From contig NZ_JAAAPL010000001.1 of NCBI RefSeq assembly GCF_011317445.1, positions 248,001 through 312,000 on the forward strand: a stretch of DNA of 64,000 nucleotides, written 5' to 3'. This stretch comes from Chelativorans multitrophicus. Its GTDB lineage: Bacteria > Pseudomonadota > Alphaproteobacteria > Rhizobiales > Rhizobiaceae. The position numbers and the translations under genes were made by a program. Position 1 is the stretch's first letter. Each line of letters begins with the position of its first letter. A model generated the notes under the pieces. It was not told the origin of the DNA. It saw nothing but the letters and a program-made list of their open reading frames with translations, and did not search any database. Positions 16,872 to 28,232 of the stretch are shown piece by piece.

Positions 16872-17879
16872 GTGTTCAAAACCGGCGCCCGAAATCTCAT
16901 CACCGATGTTCCCGGCCTTCGCGTCGGAAACAGCGAGGATCAAACTCTCAAATCAGGGGTGACGGTCGTCGTTTGCGAGGAGCCGGCGGTGGCCGGCGTC
17001 CAGGTGCTGGGCGGTGCGCCCGGCACGCGCGAAACGGATCTGCTCGAGCCGCACAATCTCGTCGAGCGGATCAACGCCATCGTACTTTCAGGCGGATCCG
17101 CATTTGGGCTCGATGCCGCCTCCGGCGTGCAGGCCGCCCTACGGGAGATGGGACAGGGCTTCGAGGTTGCAGGCCATCGCGTCCCCATTGTTCCCGCCGC
17201 AATCCTGTTTGATCTTGCCAATGGCGGCAACAAGGATTGGGGCCGCTATCCACCCTACAGGGAACTGGGATACGAAGCCTGCCGCGCGGCCTCCGCGGAT
17301 TTCAGCCTCGGCAGCCAGGGCGCGGGCACGGGGGCTCTAACGGCCGGGCTCAAGGGCGGGCTCGGCTCCGCCTCCACGGTGCTTTCCAACGGAATAATCG
17401 TTGGCGCCCTTGCAGCCGTTAACGCCGCCGGTTCTGTTACCGTGGCGGCGACTCCCTGTTTCTGGGCGGCGCCCTTCGAAATTGATGCCGAGTTCGGCGG
17501 CCTTGGCCTTCCCTCGCCCATTCCGCCGGAAGCCCGTCGGATTCCCAGCAAGGCGATGGGGGGGCTTTCGGGAAACACCACCATCGCCGTGATCGCTACG
17601 AATACCACGCTTGGCAAGGCGGGCGCGAAGCGTCTCGCCATTGCGGCCCATGATGGCTTTGCGCGCGCCATCTGGCCCTCGCACACGCCGGTCGATGGCG
17701 ATCTGGTCTTCGCAGTCGCGACTGGAGGACATCCCAGCGATCTCGACGTCGCAGAAAGCAAGGAACTTCACGCCGCCGCGGCTGCAACCATGGCCCGTGC
17801 GATAGCCAGAGGCGTTTTTAGCGCAGCAACCGCCGAAGGGGACCTTCTGCCTAGCTGGCAGGAACGTCAGGCGGGCTAA
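16872..17879 (+). CDS. P1-family (DmpA/S58) self-cleaving aminopeptidase
   Basis: A 335-residue protein of the DmpA/P1 peptidase family, N-terminal-nucleophile hydrolases with aminopeptidase, beta-peptidase or nylon-oligomer hydrolase activity. Visible motifs are NLITDVPGLRVGN at the start, VLSGGSAFGLDAASGV (about 75-90), and MGGLSGNTTIAVIATN (about 235-250), where self-cleavage would create the nucleophilic N-terminus. The GTG start follows the previous stop with no gap. It has no signal peptide, so it should act in the cytoplasm, perhaps on peptides taken up by the cell. Confidence 0.88.
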   Translation: MFKTGARNLITDVPGLRVGNSEDQTLKSGVTVVVCEEPAVAGVQVLGGAPGTRETDLLEPHNLVERINAIVLSGGSAFGLDAASGVQAALREMGQGFEVAGHRVPIVPAAILFDLANGGNKDWGRYPPYRELGYEACRAASADFSLGSQGAGTGALTAGLKGGLGSASTVLSNGIIVGALAAVNAAGSVTVAATPCFWAAPFEIDAEFGGLGLPSPIPPEARRIPSKAMGGLSGNTTIAVIATNTTLGKAGAKRLAIAAHDGFARAIWPSHTPVDGDLVFAVATGGHPSDLDVAESKELHAAAAATMARAIARGVFSAATAEGDLLPSWQERQAG

Positions 17880-17904
17880 CCTAGGAATTTAAGGGGGAAA
17901 CCTG

Positions 17905-18639
17905 ATGCCGTCTCTTTTCCGATTGGCCGCCGCGGCCTTCCTGCTTTTGTCCTTTCCCGCCCGGGCAGGCGATATGGCGGCGGCTGAAATTCTCGGCTTC
18001 AGCGCCGACGGGAGAATATTCGCGTTCGAGGAATTCGGCGTGCAGGACGGCTCAGGCTTTCCCTATGCCAACCGGTTCTACATCGATACGAACAGCGACG
18101 AATTTCTGCCAGGTACGCCGATCCGCGTCAGGCTCGATGACGAGCAGGCGACCGTGCAAGGGGCGCGCGAAGAGGCGAGGAAACGTTCCGAATCAATATT
18201 TTCGGATGAGGAATTGAAGGAAAATCGCGGCTTTCAGGCGGGCTGGAACGATGTGACGGAGCTTTCGGCCGACCCTCATCGGATGGTGATCAATCCCCGC
18301 CCTATCGTGCCGCCTCTCGATGATCCACTCGAGTTCCGCCTTGAGGAAATACCGGTCCCGCAGCCTGAAAGTTGCCGGAACATGGGCGATATCGTCGGTT
18401 TCCGCCTGCTTCGAATCGCGACGGTCGCCGGTGCCGAGACAAGAACTCTACACGAAGACGAAGGGGTGCCGTCGAGCCGTGGCTGCCCTCTCGGCTATCG
18501 GATTGCAGGCATCCAGACCTTCCACCCGCAGGGCGGAGAGCCGGTCTTCGCCGTACTGATCGCCGTCCGCCGTGTCGGTTTCGAGGGACCCGACCATCGG
18601 TTTCTGGCGATCACAGGCAAATTTCAGGAAGCCGAATAA
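17905..18639 (+). CDS. DUF2259-family secreted protein
   Basis: A 244-residue exported protein with a signal peptide (...LSFPARA-G) and then the DUF2259 hallmark ILGFSADGRIFAFEEFGVQDGSGFPYAN. The C-terminal part (FLAITGKF) ends the family domain. Two cysteines (about 155 and 193) may form a disulfide. DUF2259 proteins are alphaproteobacterial periplasmic proteins of unknown function, often next to purB as here. AGGGGGAAAC before the ATG is a fair ribosome site. Confidence 0.85.
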   Translation: MPSLFRLAAAAFLLLSFPARAGDMAAAEILGFSADGRIFAFEEFGVQDGSGFPYANRFYIDTNSDEFLPGTPIRVRLDDEQATVQGAREEARKRSESIFSDEELKENRGFQAGWNDVTELSADPHRMVINPRPIVPPLDDPLEFRLEEIPVPQPESCRNMGDIVGFRLLRIATVAGAETRTLHEDEGVPSSRGCPLGYRIAGIQTFHPQGGEPVFAVLIAVRRVGFEGPDHRFLAITGKFQEAE

Positions 18640-18738
18640 CCGTCCGTCTTATCGGCACGATAGCCATGTGCGTTGAGCTTCGCGCGGCTGTCTGATAGGA
18701 CGCGACGCAACTCCTTTCCAATCTATGCAGGCAGTTCC

Positions 18739-20046
18739 ATGATCCCCCGCTATTCCCGGCCCGAAATGGTATCCATCTGGTCTCCCGAGACGCGATTCCG
18801 CATCTGGTTCGAGATCGAGGCCCATGCGGCGGATGCGATGGCGAAACTCGGCATCGTGCCGCAGGAAGCGGCCAGGACGATTTGGGAAAAAGGCGGCAAT
18901 GCCACTTTTGATATCGACCGGATCGACGAGATCGAGCGCGAGACGAAGCACGATGTCATCGCGTTTCTGACGCATCTGTCGGAGATCGTCGGCCCCGAGG
19001 CGCGCTTCGTGCATCAAGGCATGACCTCCTCGGACGTGCTCGACACCTGCCTTAACGTACAACTGGTCCGGGCAAGCGATATCCTGCTCGACGATCTCGA
19101 CAGGCTGCTGGAAGTCCTCAAGAAGCGCGCATTCGAACACAAGGACACCGTCACCATCGGCCGGAGCCATGGCATACATGCCGAGCCAACCACCTTCGGA
19201 ATCAAGCTCGCGCAGGCCTATGCGGAGTTCTCCCGCTGCCGCGAAAGGCTGGAGCATGCGCGCGAGGAAGTCGCCACCTGCGCCATCTCCGGCGCAGTCG
19301 GCACGTTTGCCAATATCGATCCACGTGTGGAAGAGCATGTGGCCGAGAAAATGGGGCTGAAGCCGGAGCCGGTCTCGACCCAGGTCATCCCGCGCGACCG
19401 GCACGCGATGTTCTTCGCCACACTGGCGGTGATTGCCTCCTCAATCGAGCGGCTGGCCACGGAAATACGCCATCTTCAGCGCACGGAAGTTCTGGAAGCG
19501 GAGGAATATTTCTCGCCGGGGCAGAAGGGTTCGTCCGCCATGCCGCACAAGCGCAACCCGGTGCTTTCGGAAAACCTCACGGGTCTTGCCCGGATGGTGC
19601 GTTCTTATGCAATGCCGGCCATGGAAAATGTCGCGCTCTGGCATGAGCGGGACATCTCCCACTCCTCCGTCGAACGCATGATCGGCCCCGATGCGACGGT
19701 GACGCTCGATTTCGCGCTGGTACGGCTCACCGGGCTCATGGAAAAGCTGGTGGTCTATCCGGAGAACATGCTCAGGAACCTAGACCGCTTCCGCGGGCTC
19801 GTCCACTCCCAGCGTGTGCTTCTGGCACTCACCCAAGCGGGCGTGAGCCGCGAGGACGCCTACCGGCTGGTCCAACGCAACGCCATGAAGGTATGGGAGC
19901 ATGGGGCGGATTTCCAGCAGGAACTGCTCGCCGATAAGGATGTGCGCGCCGCGCTCTCGGAAGCCGAGATCCGCGAGAAATTCGACCTCGGCTACCACAC
20001 CAAGCACGTGGACACGATTTTCAAGCGGGTTTTCGGAAAGGCCTAA
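18739..20046 (+). CDS. purB: Adenylosuccinate lyase
   Basis: A 435-residue enzyme that splits SAICAR in purine synthesis and adenylosuccinate in AMP synthesis, releasing fumarate. The start at 18739 (MIPRYSRPEMVSIW) is the usual one. Motifs are TSSDVLDTCLNVQL, GRSHGIHAEPTTFG with catalytic histidines (about 140-150), and the fumarase/lyase signature GSSAMPHKRNP with the flexible-loop serine (about 270). Length fits the family. It is followed by other pur genes after a gap of about 2 kb. Confidence 0.95.
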   Translation: MIPRYSRPEMVSIWSPETRFRIWFEIEAHAADAMAKLGIVPQEAARTIWEKGGNATFDIDRIDEIERETKHDVIAFLTHLSEIVGPEARFVHQGMTSSDVLDTCLNVQLVRASDILLDDLDRLLEVLKKRAFEHKDTVTIGRSHGIHAEPTTFGIKLAQAYAEFSRCRERLEHAREEVATCAISGAVGTFANIDPRVEEHVAEKMGLKPEPVSTQVIPRDRHAMFFATLAVIASSIERLATEIRHLQRTEVLEAEEYFSPGQKGSSAMPHKRNPVLSENLTGLARMVRSYAMPAMENVALWHERDISHSSVERMIGPDATVTLDFALVRLTGLMEKLVVYPENMLRNLDRFRGLVHSQRVLLALTQAGVSREDAYRLVQRNAMKVWEHGADFQQELLADKDVRAALSEAEIREKFDLGYHTKHVDTIFKRVFGKA

Positions 20047-20846
20047 GCCTTCCCGCTTACCCGGATGACGGTCCCCCACGGGTCTTCCAGCGCGCGTTCG
20101 CCCTCGGCGCCAGCCGCGCTGAGCTGAACCCAGGACAAGCCCGCGCGTGCCGGATTTCGCCGTCCGGCACCGGGGCTGTGCCAGGCATTGGCGCCGATAT
20201 GGTGGTGATAGCCTCCCGACGAGAGGAAGACGGCATTTGACCCGTATCGGGCCATGGTTTCAAAACCCATATTCTCACGCCACCAGCGCTCGGCTTCGGC
20301 CGGATCGCCGACGCGCAGATGCACATGGCCGACAACCGTACCGTCCGGTACTCCGCTCCACCCCACGTTCCCGGCGGCCGAGAGCAGGCCGTTGAAATCC
20401 AGGCGCAGAGTCTTCATGGCGACCTCTCCATCCTCCCAGGGCCAGCTTTCGGGCGGACGGTCCGCATAAATTTCGATGCCGTTCCCCTCTGGGTCGCTCA
20501 GATAGATCGCCTCGCTGACCAGATGATCGGACGCACCGTCGATCGTGACATGCCGGTCCAGCGCGTGGCGCGCCCAGCGCGCCAGATCGGCCCGCGACGG
20601 CAGAAGAAAGGCCGTGTGGAACAAACCCGCCTCGCGCGCATCGTCCGGGAGCGCGGCCTTGTCCTCCTCGAGGACGAGCAGTGTCCGTTCCTCCGTGCCA
20701 AGCGATATCGCTCCATTGCTGCGCGACAATTCATGAAGGCCAACGACATCGCGGTAAAATTGCGCCAGGGCCTCCGCATCACGTGATTTGAGGCCGACGC
20801 TGGCCACATTGACGGGTGTCGTCGCGGCAAAGGGAAGAGTTGCCAT
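20043..20846 (-). CDS. Two-domain VOC (glyoxalase/extradiol dioxygenase-like) protein
   Basis: A 267-residue protein with the start at 20846 (MATLPFAATTPVNVA), preceded by AGGAGAC. It holds two vicinal-oxygen-chelate domains (about 12-130 and 150-260): VASVGLKSRDAEALAQFYRDVVGLHE, LFHTAFLLPS, DPEGNGIEIYAD, then VGHVHLRVGD. Histidine/glutamate metal ligands are in place, so a metal-dependent ring-cleaving or isomerase activity is plausible, but the substrate is unknown. Its 3' end overlaps the purB stop by four bases on the opposite strand. Confidence 0.82.
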   Translation of the reverse strand: MATLPFAATTPVNVASVGLKSRDAEALAQFYRDVVGLHELSRSNGAISLGTEERTLLVLEEDKAALPDDAREAGLFHTAFLLPSRADLARWARHALDRHVTIDGASDHLVSEAIYLSDPEGNGIEIYADRPPESWPWEDGEVAMKTLRLDFNGLLSAAGNVGWSGVPDGTVVGHVHLRVGDPAEAERWWRENMGFETMARYGSNAVFLSSGGYHHHIGANAWHSPGAGRRNPARAGLSWVQLSAAGAEGERALEDPWGTVIRVSGKA

Positions 20847-21008
20847 TTTTGGTCTCCTGACTGCTGGATTTCGGCGCCGCTTAGCTACGGCGCGTCCCGG
20901 CAGCTTCCTGGATGCATGTGATAGCGCATTCCCCGGCAAACAAGCTCTGAAAAGAGAACGCCGTGTTCAACAATCACAACCATACCCTACGGGTTGCATG
21001 GAGAGATC

Positions 21009-21578
21009 ATGCTGGCTACATGCGCGACCATGAAATCAAAGGACGCAGACATCCTTATCATCCCCGGCTATACGAATTCCGGGCCCGATCACTGGCAGAC
21101 GCGCTGGCAAGCGCGGCTGACGACGGCCCGCCGGGTGGAGCAGGCGGAATGGTCAAAGCCCGTTCGGGACGACTGGGTGAACAAGGTCGTGGAAGCCGTG
21201 AACGAGGCGCGAAAGCCGATCGTTCTGGTCGCCCATTCGCTCGGGATAGCCTCGGTTGTGCATGGCATCCCGCATTTCCGCAAGAAGATCGCGGGCGCCT
21301 TCTTCGTCGCTCCGCCCGACGTTGCCAACCCAAGCATCAGGCCGAAGCACCTGATGACATTCGGCCCCTACCCTAGGGATCCCCTGCCTTTTCCATCAAT
21401 CGTGGTGGCTAGCCGCAACGACCATTTCGGCAGTTTCGAACAGGCGGAAGACATCGCGGCAGCGTGGGGCTCGCTCTTTCTCGATGCCGGTGAAGCCGGG
21501 CATATCAATGCGGAAGCGGGTTTTGGGCCGTGGCCGGAAGGAAGCCTTGCTTTCGCTCGCTTCCTTTCGCAACTCTGA
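21009..21578 (+). CDS. RBBP9/YdeN-type serine hydrolase
   Basis: A 189-residue alpha/beta hydrolase of the RBBP9/YdeN group. ADILIIPGYTNSGPDHWQTRW (first 20 of this match are the family hallmark), nucleophile VAHSLGIASVV (Ser in AHSLG), the acid site ASRNDHFGSFEQ and the histidine GEAGHINAEAGFG form a complete triad. The ATG at 21009 has GGAGAG upstream; ATG 21030 is also possible. These are cytoplasmic esterases of unknown substrate. It stands alone between two minus-strand genes. Confidence 0.83.
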   Translation: MLATCATMKSKDADILIIPGYTNSGPDHWQTRWQARLTTARRVEQAEWSKPVRDDWVNKVVEAVNEARKPIVLVAHSLGIASVVHGIPHFRKKIAGAFFVAPPDVANPSIRPKHLMTFGPYPRDPLPFPSIVVASRNDHFGSFEQAEDIAAAWGSLFLDAGEAGHINAEAGFGPWPEGSLAFARFLSQL

Positions 21579-21613
21579 CCGCTAGACGGAAAACCGCAGG
21601 CGGCGCCCCGCGC

Positions 21614-21934
21614 CTACTCGCTTTTCACCTGGGCGATGGCTTGGCCAAGCAGATCCACCATCTTGCCGCGAATGGCCTCGTCGGTCTCGTTCACGGCGGC
21701 GGCATCGAAATCGCGGCGGATCTTGCGGAACACGTCCTCATCGCCTGATTCCTCGAAGTCGGACTTAATCACTTCCCGCGCATAGGCCTCCGCCTGGTCG
21801 CCCGTCTTACCGAGCTTCTCGGCGGCCCAAAGACCCAGCAGCTTGTTGCGCCGCGCCGTGGCCTTGAATCTCAACTCCTCGTCCCGCACGAACATCCGTT
21901 CGAATGTTTCTTCACGCTCTTTCAAATTGCTCAT
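21614..21934 (-). CDS. ATPase inhibitor subunit zeta (DUF1476)
   Basis: A 106-residue helical protein beginning MSNLKEREETFERMFVRDEE, the exact pattern of DUF1476. In Paracoccus this protein is the zeta subunit that inhibits reverse ATP hydrolysis by F1-ATPase; in rhizobial relatives the inhibitory role is weaker or unclear. The ATG at 21934 has GGAGACAAGG before it. It is a single gene, with purC starting on the other strand about 250 bp away. Confidence 0.9.
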   Translation of the reverse strand: MSNLKEREETFERMFVRDEELRFKATARRNKLLGLWAAEKLGKTGDQAEAYAREVIKSDFEESGDEDVFRKIRRDFDAAAVNETDEAIRGKMVDLLGQAIAQVKSE

Positions 21935-22182
21935 CCTTGTCTCCGGCCTTGGCAGCAGCACATTGCAACATGCAGGGCAATCTGCTCCTAGAGAGACCAG
22001 AAGCGCTCCGCTTGGTCAATAGGTGCGCTGCAAACGGCGATTCACGTTAAGGAGATGAAATGCCGATTGAGGTGAAGGCAGGTTTGCGCTAGAGACCGCA
22101 GGAGCCAGCTGGCTCCTCCCTCTTGCCGAGTCGGGCCCATGACCATCACGTTAGGACCGGCACACGAAACCCAGAGAAAGCC

Positions 22183-22974
22183 ATGAATCGTCGCCGCCGC
22201 ATTTACGAAGGCAAGGCCAAAATCCTTTACGAAGGCCCCGAGCCAGGTACGCTCATTCAGTTCTTTAAGGACGATGCCACGGCCTTCAACAAGAAAAAGC
22301 ACGAGGTCGTCGACGGCAAGGGCGTGCTGAACAACCGGATTTCGGAGTATATTTTCGAGCATCTGAACCGGATAGGAATTCCCACCCATTTCATCCGCCG
22401 GCTCAATATGCGCGAGCAGCTGATCAAGGAAGTGGAGATCGTTCCGCTCGAAATCGTGGTGCGCAATATTGCCGCAGGCTCTCTCGCCAAAAGGCTCGGC
22501 ATTGAGGAAGGCACCGTGCTGCCGCGCTCGATCATCGAGTTCTACTACAAGGCGGATGCGCTCGACGATCCCATGGTTTCGGAAGAGCATATCACGGCTT
22601 TCGGCTGGGCAAGCCCCCAGGAGATCGACGACATCATGGCGCTTTCCATTCGCGTCAATGATTTCCTCACCGGTCTTTTCCTCGGTGTTGGCATCCAGCT
22701 TGTGGATTTCAAGATCGAATGCGGCCGCCTTTGGGAAGGCGACATGATGCGGATCGTGGTAGCGGACGAGATTTCGCCGGATTCCTGCCGCCTATGGGAC
22801 ATCAACACACGGGACAAGCTGGACAAGGACCGGTTCCGCCGCGATATGGGCGGGTTGGTGGAAGCCTATCAGGAGGTGGCACGCCGCCTCGGCATCATGA
22901 ATGAAAATGAGCCGCCGAAGCCCGCCGGGCCCGTGCTCGTCTCTTCCAAGCCTGACGGCGAAACCCGTCACTGA
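22183..22974 (+). CDS. purC: SAICAR synthetase (phosphoribosylaminoimidazole-succinocarboxamide synthase)
   Basis: A 263-residue enzyme of purine synthesis that joins CAIR and aspartate using ATP. It has [29 protein letters not shown], the signature [31 protein letters not shown], and the second signature [18 protein letters not shown]. The short C-terminal tail ([20 protein letters not shown]) is longer than in the E. coli form. It heads the operon purC-purS-purQ-(lipoprotein)-purL-bolA. Confidence 0.95.
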   Translation: MNRRRRIYEGKAKILYEGPEPGTLIQFFKDDATAFNKKKHEVVDGKGVLNNRISEYIFEHLNRIGIPTHFIRRLNMREQLIKEVEIVPLEIVVRNIAAGSLAKRLGIEEGTVLPRSIIEFYYKADALDDPMVSEEHITAFGWASPQEIDDIMALSIRVNDFLTGLFLGVGIQLVDFKIECGRLWEGDMMRIVVADEISPDSCRLWDINTRDKLDKDRFRRDMGGLVEAYQEVARRLGIMNENEPPKPAGPVLVSSKPDGETRH

Positions 22975-22992
22975 CAAACACAGGGGCAAAGA

Positions 22993-23235
22993 GTGATCAA
23001 GGCACGCGTCATCGTCACGCTCAAGAACGGCGTGCTCGACCCGCAAGGCAAGGCCATAGAAGGCGCGCTGAGGGGCTTGAGCTTTTCCGATATCGGCTCG
23101 GTGCGCCAGGGAAAGGTTTTCGACCTGGAGCTCGAGGGGGCCGACAAGGCCAAGGCCGAGGCAGAGCTTAAGGAAATGTGCGAGCGTTTGCTGGCGAACA
23201 CGGTGATCGAGAACTATAGTATCTCCATCACCTGA
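22993..23235 (+). CDS. purS: FGAM synthase subunit PurS
   Basis: An 80-residue protein with a GTG start at 22993 and a GGGGCAAAG ribosome site. It shows the PurS pattern: ARVIVTLKNGVLDPQGKAIEGAL, RQGKVFDLEL and LLANTVIENYSI. PurS is the small structural subunit that links PurL and PurQ in the three-part formylglycinamidine synthase; its presence fits the short form of PurL found downstream. It lies 18 bp after purC. Confidence 0.93.
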   Translation: MIKARVIVTLKNGVLDPQGKAIEGALRGLSFSDIGSVRQGKVFDLELEGADKAKAEAELKEMCERLLANTVIENYSISIT

Positions 23236-23294
23236 GATGCATTGAGGAAGTCGGCTGAACCCCCAGCCGACGAAAAACCCTACGAATTGAGCGC

Positions 23295-23963
23295 ATGAAG
23301 TCAGCCGTCATCCAGCTTCCCGGCCTCAATCGCGACCGCGATATGATCGCCGCACTCACCAAGATCTCCGGCCAGGCTCCGGTCACCGTCTGGCAAACCG
23401 AGACGGAACTGCCGGAGGTCGACCTGATCGTCATCCCAGGCGGGTTCTCCTACGGCGACTACCTGCGCTGCGGTGCGATCGCCGCGCGCATGCCCGTCAT
23501 GAAGGCGGTGGCGGAGAAAGCGGCAAAGGGCGTGCTCGTCATCGGCGTCTGCAACGGTTTTCAGATCCTGCTTGAAGCCGGTCTCCTGCCCGGCGCGCTG
23601 ATGCGCAATGCATCGCTCAAATTCGTTTGCCGCGAGGTGAAGCTGCAGGTGGCCAACGCCAATACCGCATTTACCCGCGCTTACGCTCCCGGCCAGATCA
23701 TCCGCTGCCCCGTGGCGCACCATGACGGCAACTTCTTCGCCGCCCCCGAGACGCTGGCGCGCATTGAGGGCGAGGGCCAGGTGGCCTTCCGCTATGCCGA
23801 GGGAACGAACCCCAACGGCTCCATCAACGACATCGCCGGTATCGTGAACGGTGCCGGCAACGTCCTTGGCCTGATGCCGCATCCGGAAAATCTCGTCGAG
23901 GCCGCCCATGGCGGCACGGACGGGCGGGCGCTTTTCGAAAGCGTGCTCGGACGTGCGGCCTGA
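23295..23963 (+). CDS. purQ: FGAM synthase glutaminase subunit PurQ
   Basis: A 222-residue class I glutamine amidotransferase that supplies ammonia to PurL. It has [20 protein letters not shown], the nucleophile [17 protein letters not shown] (Cys at about 86), and the His/Glu pair [10 protein letters not shown] near the C-terminus. Its TGA overlaps by one base (TGATG) with the start of the lipoprotein gene that follows, so that gene is likely translated by coupling. Confidence 0.95.
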   Translation: MKSAVIQLPGLNRDRDMIAALTKISGQAPVTVWQTETELPEVDLIVIPGGFSYGDYLRCGAIAARMPVMKAVAEKAAKGVLVIGVCNGFQILLEAGLLPGALMRNASLKFVCREVKLQVANANTAFTRAYAPGQIIRCPVAHHDGNFFAAPETLARIEGEGQVAFRYAEGTNPNGSINDIAGIVNGAGNVLGLMPHPENLVEAAHGGTDGRALFESVLGRAA

Positions 23964-24418
23964 TGCACCACGCTTCTTCTCATCGGAGTTCGCGCGAAAG
24001 CGGCTTGGGGCGAGGCATTTTGACCGCGACCTTCCTCTGCGGCGTTGCTCTTCTGTCGGCCTGCCAATCCAATAATCGGCAAAGCGAAACCTCCGCAGGC
24101 TCAGGCAAAAGTGCCGCGCTTCAGTCCATGGAGCGGGTTGCCATAGCCGCGCACCGATGCTGGTTCGCAAGTCAGGATCCGGCTTTCCGGCCATACCGCA
24201 TGGCCAATGAGCTCAACTCCTTCACCGGCCGGCCGCGCTTCCTGCTCGTACCCGCAAAGGACTTCGAGGCGAGACCCCTTCTCGTCGTGCAGGCCGAAGG
24301 GAATTCAAGCGCGGTCGAAGTTTTCGGACCTTTGATGAACGAGGCAATTGGCAGGCGCATCTCCTCGGATGTTGCTCGCTGGGCATCCGGTAACAATTCC
24401 TGCGGCGGGGCTGCTTGA
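23963..24418 (+). CDS. Conserved lipoprotein inserted in the pur operon
   Basis: A 151-residue protein with an N-terminal basic stretch and a lipoprotein signal ending VALLSAC (Cys about 34). The mature part, AIAAHRCWFASQDPAFRPYRMANELNSFTG and later VFGPLMNEAIGRRI, is hydrophilic with two further cysteines (about 66 and 147) that may pair. I do not recognise a named family. Its start overlaps the purQ stop (TGATG), placing it between purQ and purL, an unusual position for an envelope lipoprotein. Confidence 0.7.
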   Translation: MHHASSHRSSRESGLGRGILTATFLCGVALLSACQSNNRQSETSAGSGKSAALQSMERVAIAAHRCWFASQDPAFRPYRMANELNSFTGRPRFLLVPAKDFEARPLLVVQAEGNSSAVEVFGPLMNEAIGRRISSDVARWASGNNSCGGAA

Positions 24419-24464
24419 GCTCATGCGCCGCCCGCCTCAGACTCTCCGCAACGGATAACGGACG

Positions 24465-26699
<2,235 letters not shown>

Positions 26700-26726
26700 A
26701 TGGGCGGGCCGAAGGGGAGATTGATC

Positions 26727-26960
26727 ATGGCCATGAGCGCGGGCGACATTGAACGCCTGATCAAGGAAGCCATACCGGATGCGAAGGTCACCATCCGCGA
26801 TCTTGCGGGTGACGGGGACCACTATGCGGCGGAGGTCGTGTCCGAAAGCTTTCGGGGAAAGAGCCGTGTGCAGCAGCACCAAATGGTCTATGAAGCCCTA
26901 AAAGGCAACATGGGCGGCGCGCTGCATGCACTTGCACTGCAGACCAGCGTGCCCAATTGA
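26727..26960 (+). CDS. bolA: BolA-family protein
   Basis: A 77-residue BolA protein: MAMSAGDIERLIKEAIPDAK, DGDHYAAEVVSESFRGKSRV, then QQHQMVYEALKGNMGGALHAL. The start at 26727 has GAAGGGGAGA upstream; an ATG at 26700 right after the purL stop is also in frame. The histidine and loop residues used to bind a shared 2Fe-2S cluster with monothiol glutaredoxin are present. The partner grxD lies about 1.3 kb further, separated by two minus-strand genes. Confidence 0.88.
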   Translation: MAMSAGDIERLIKEAIPDAKVTIRDLAGDGDHYAAEVVSESFRGKSRVQQHQMVYEALKGNMGGALHALALQTSVPN

Positions 26961-26973
26961 GCAGCACACCCGC

Positions 26974-27438
26974 CTAAATTTTCCCGGCGGGATGTAAATC
27001 GCCGCAATTCTCGGCAACGCTACAGAATCTTGCACCACGATAGCCCGAACCGGCGATCTCGTTGCACAGTGTATTCCATTCGCAGCCCACGCATGCCGCA
27101 CGGACCTGCCCTGAGGAGAACGCCGCGCGCATGCGATGCAGATCCGCGTTCCGCAGCTTGAGCGATACACCCGGCGTGATCGGCCGGCCCAGGAGAGCCG
27201 CCACGTCATCCGCCGCCAGACGATCGCGTTCTCGCACACTCTCGCAAAGGCAGTGCGGCTCGGCATCGCCGAGCATGGGAGCGCAGATGTCATCGGGCCC
27301 GCCAACAACGAGGATGTCTTCACCGGCAGCGAGTCGCCCCGCAATCACGTCGTAATTCGCGGTGAAGGCGGGGCTGTAACCTTTGCCGACATAGGTCAGC
27401 AGGCACAGCAGGTGATGTGCTCGGAGCCGGATGGTCAC
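26974..27438 (-). CDS. DUF1284 cysteine-rich protein
   Basis: A 154-residue protein starting at the GTG at 27438 (MTIRLRAHHLLCLLTYVGKG), overlapping the bioY stop as GTGA. It has the DUF1284 pattern: a histidine pair and cysteine at the N-terminus, DDICAPMLGDAEPHCLCESV, AACVGCEWNTLCNEIA, and GARFCSVAENCGD. At least nine cysteines suggest metal or Fe-S binding. The function is unknown. The coupling with bioY suggests a role with biotin uptake or a shared promoter only. Confidence 0.82.
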   Translation of the reverse strand: MTIRLRAHHLLCLLTYVGKGYSPAFTANYDVIAGRLAAGEDILVVGGPDDICAPMLGDAEPHCLCESVRERDRLAADDVAALLGRPITPGVSLKLRNADLHRMRAAFSSGQVRAACVGCEWNTLCNEIAGSGYRGARFCSVAENCGDLHPAGKI

Positions 27439-28025
27439 GCCGAAGGCAACACCTTGCCGCGTTGGAGCGCCTTGAGTGCCGCAGCGCCCAGCGCGGATTT
27501 CAAAACAGCGCCGAGAATGAATGGGGTCACCCCGTGGATGATCGCCTGTTCGACGCCGATCATGCCTGAAAGCCACGCCGCGCCAAGCAAAAGGCAAAGG
27601 CAGTTGGCGAGCAGCATGGACAGGAAGGCGAGAAAGACGCGGCTGCCGTTCCAGCCATGCTCGGCAAGCCAGCCCGTAAGCATTGCCATCAGGGGAAAGG
27701 CGAAAAGATAACCGGCGGTCGGTCCGGAAAAATGCAGCAAGCCGCCGCCACCGCCGGCGAGCACGGGCAACCCTAATGCCCCTTCGACGAGCCATGCCAG
27801 GACGGTGATGCCCCCCAGCCGCCATCCATAGATCGCGCCCAAAAATGCGACCGCAAAGGTCTGCATGGTCATCGGCACGGGATACATCGGCACCTCGATA
27901 TACGATGCAAGCGCCAGAAAGGCCGACCCGAAGGCGACCGCCGCAGCTTGCAAGGCAAACGACCGATTTTGCCGGCCGAGTGGGCTTAATGCGGTTTTTG
28001 ACGCTGATTTCGACAGATTTGACAT
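27435..28025 (-). CDS. bioY: BioY biotin transporter substrate-binding subunit
   Basis: A 196-residue membrane protein of the BioY family, the biotin-specific S component of ECF transporters. It has about six hydrophobic segments, with ALASYIEVPMYPVPMTMQTFAV and HFSGPTAGYLFAFPLMA as family hallmarks. No ecfA/ecfT (bioMN) genes adjoin; BioY can work with a shared module or alone. The two-gene unit bioY-DUF1284 lies between bolA and grxD on the opposite strand. Confidence 0.9.
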   Translation of the reverse strand: MSNLSKSASKTALSPLGRQNRSFALQAAAVAFGSAFLALASYIEVPMYPVPMTMQTFAVAFLGAIYGWRLGGITVLAWLVEGALGLPVLAGGGGGLLHFSGPTAGYLFAFPLMAMLTGWLAEHGWNGSRVFLAFLSMLLANCLCLLLGAAWLSGMIGVEQAIIHGVTPFILGAVLKSALGAAALKALQRGKVLPSA

Positions 28026-28145
28026 GAAGCGACCATCGGTGGGAATCGAACTGAGTGCACGGGAGTTTGCCGCTGTGCGGGCAATTCCGCAACCAGCCGC
28101 GCGCGCTACGCCGCTGACTGTCGTGTCGGATTATACCCTCGCCGC

Positions 28146-28176
28146 ATTGCACGCCTTCCCGTCGTGCAATAGATAA
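28146..28176. promoter_or_regulatory. Dyad and possible BioR-like box between bioY and grxD
   Basis: ATTGCACG (28146-28153) and CGTGCAAT (28163-28170) form a perfect 8-bp inverted repeat with a 9-base loop. Overlapping it, 28167-28176 read on the minus strand is TTATCTATTG, matching 8 of 10 bases of the palindromic TTATmKATAA box I recall for the alphaproteobacterial biotin regulator BioR. It lies about 140 bp upstream of bioY and 57 bp upstream of grxD. The assignment is weak. Confidence 0.25.
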
Positions 28177-28232
28177 GAGACCAAAGCACTATGAATGCCG
28201 GGCCTTGACCCCGGCAAAGAAAGGAAGACGCG

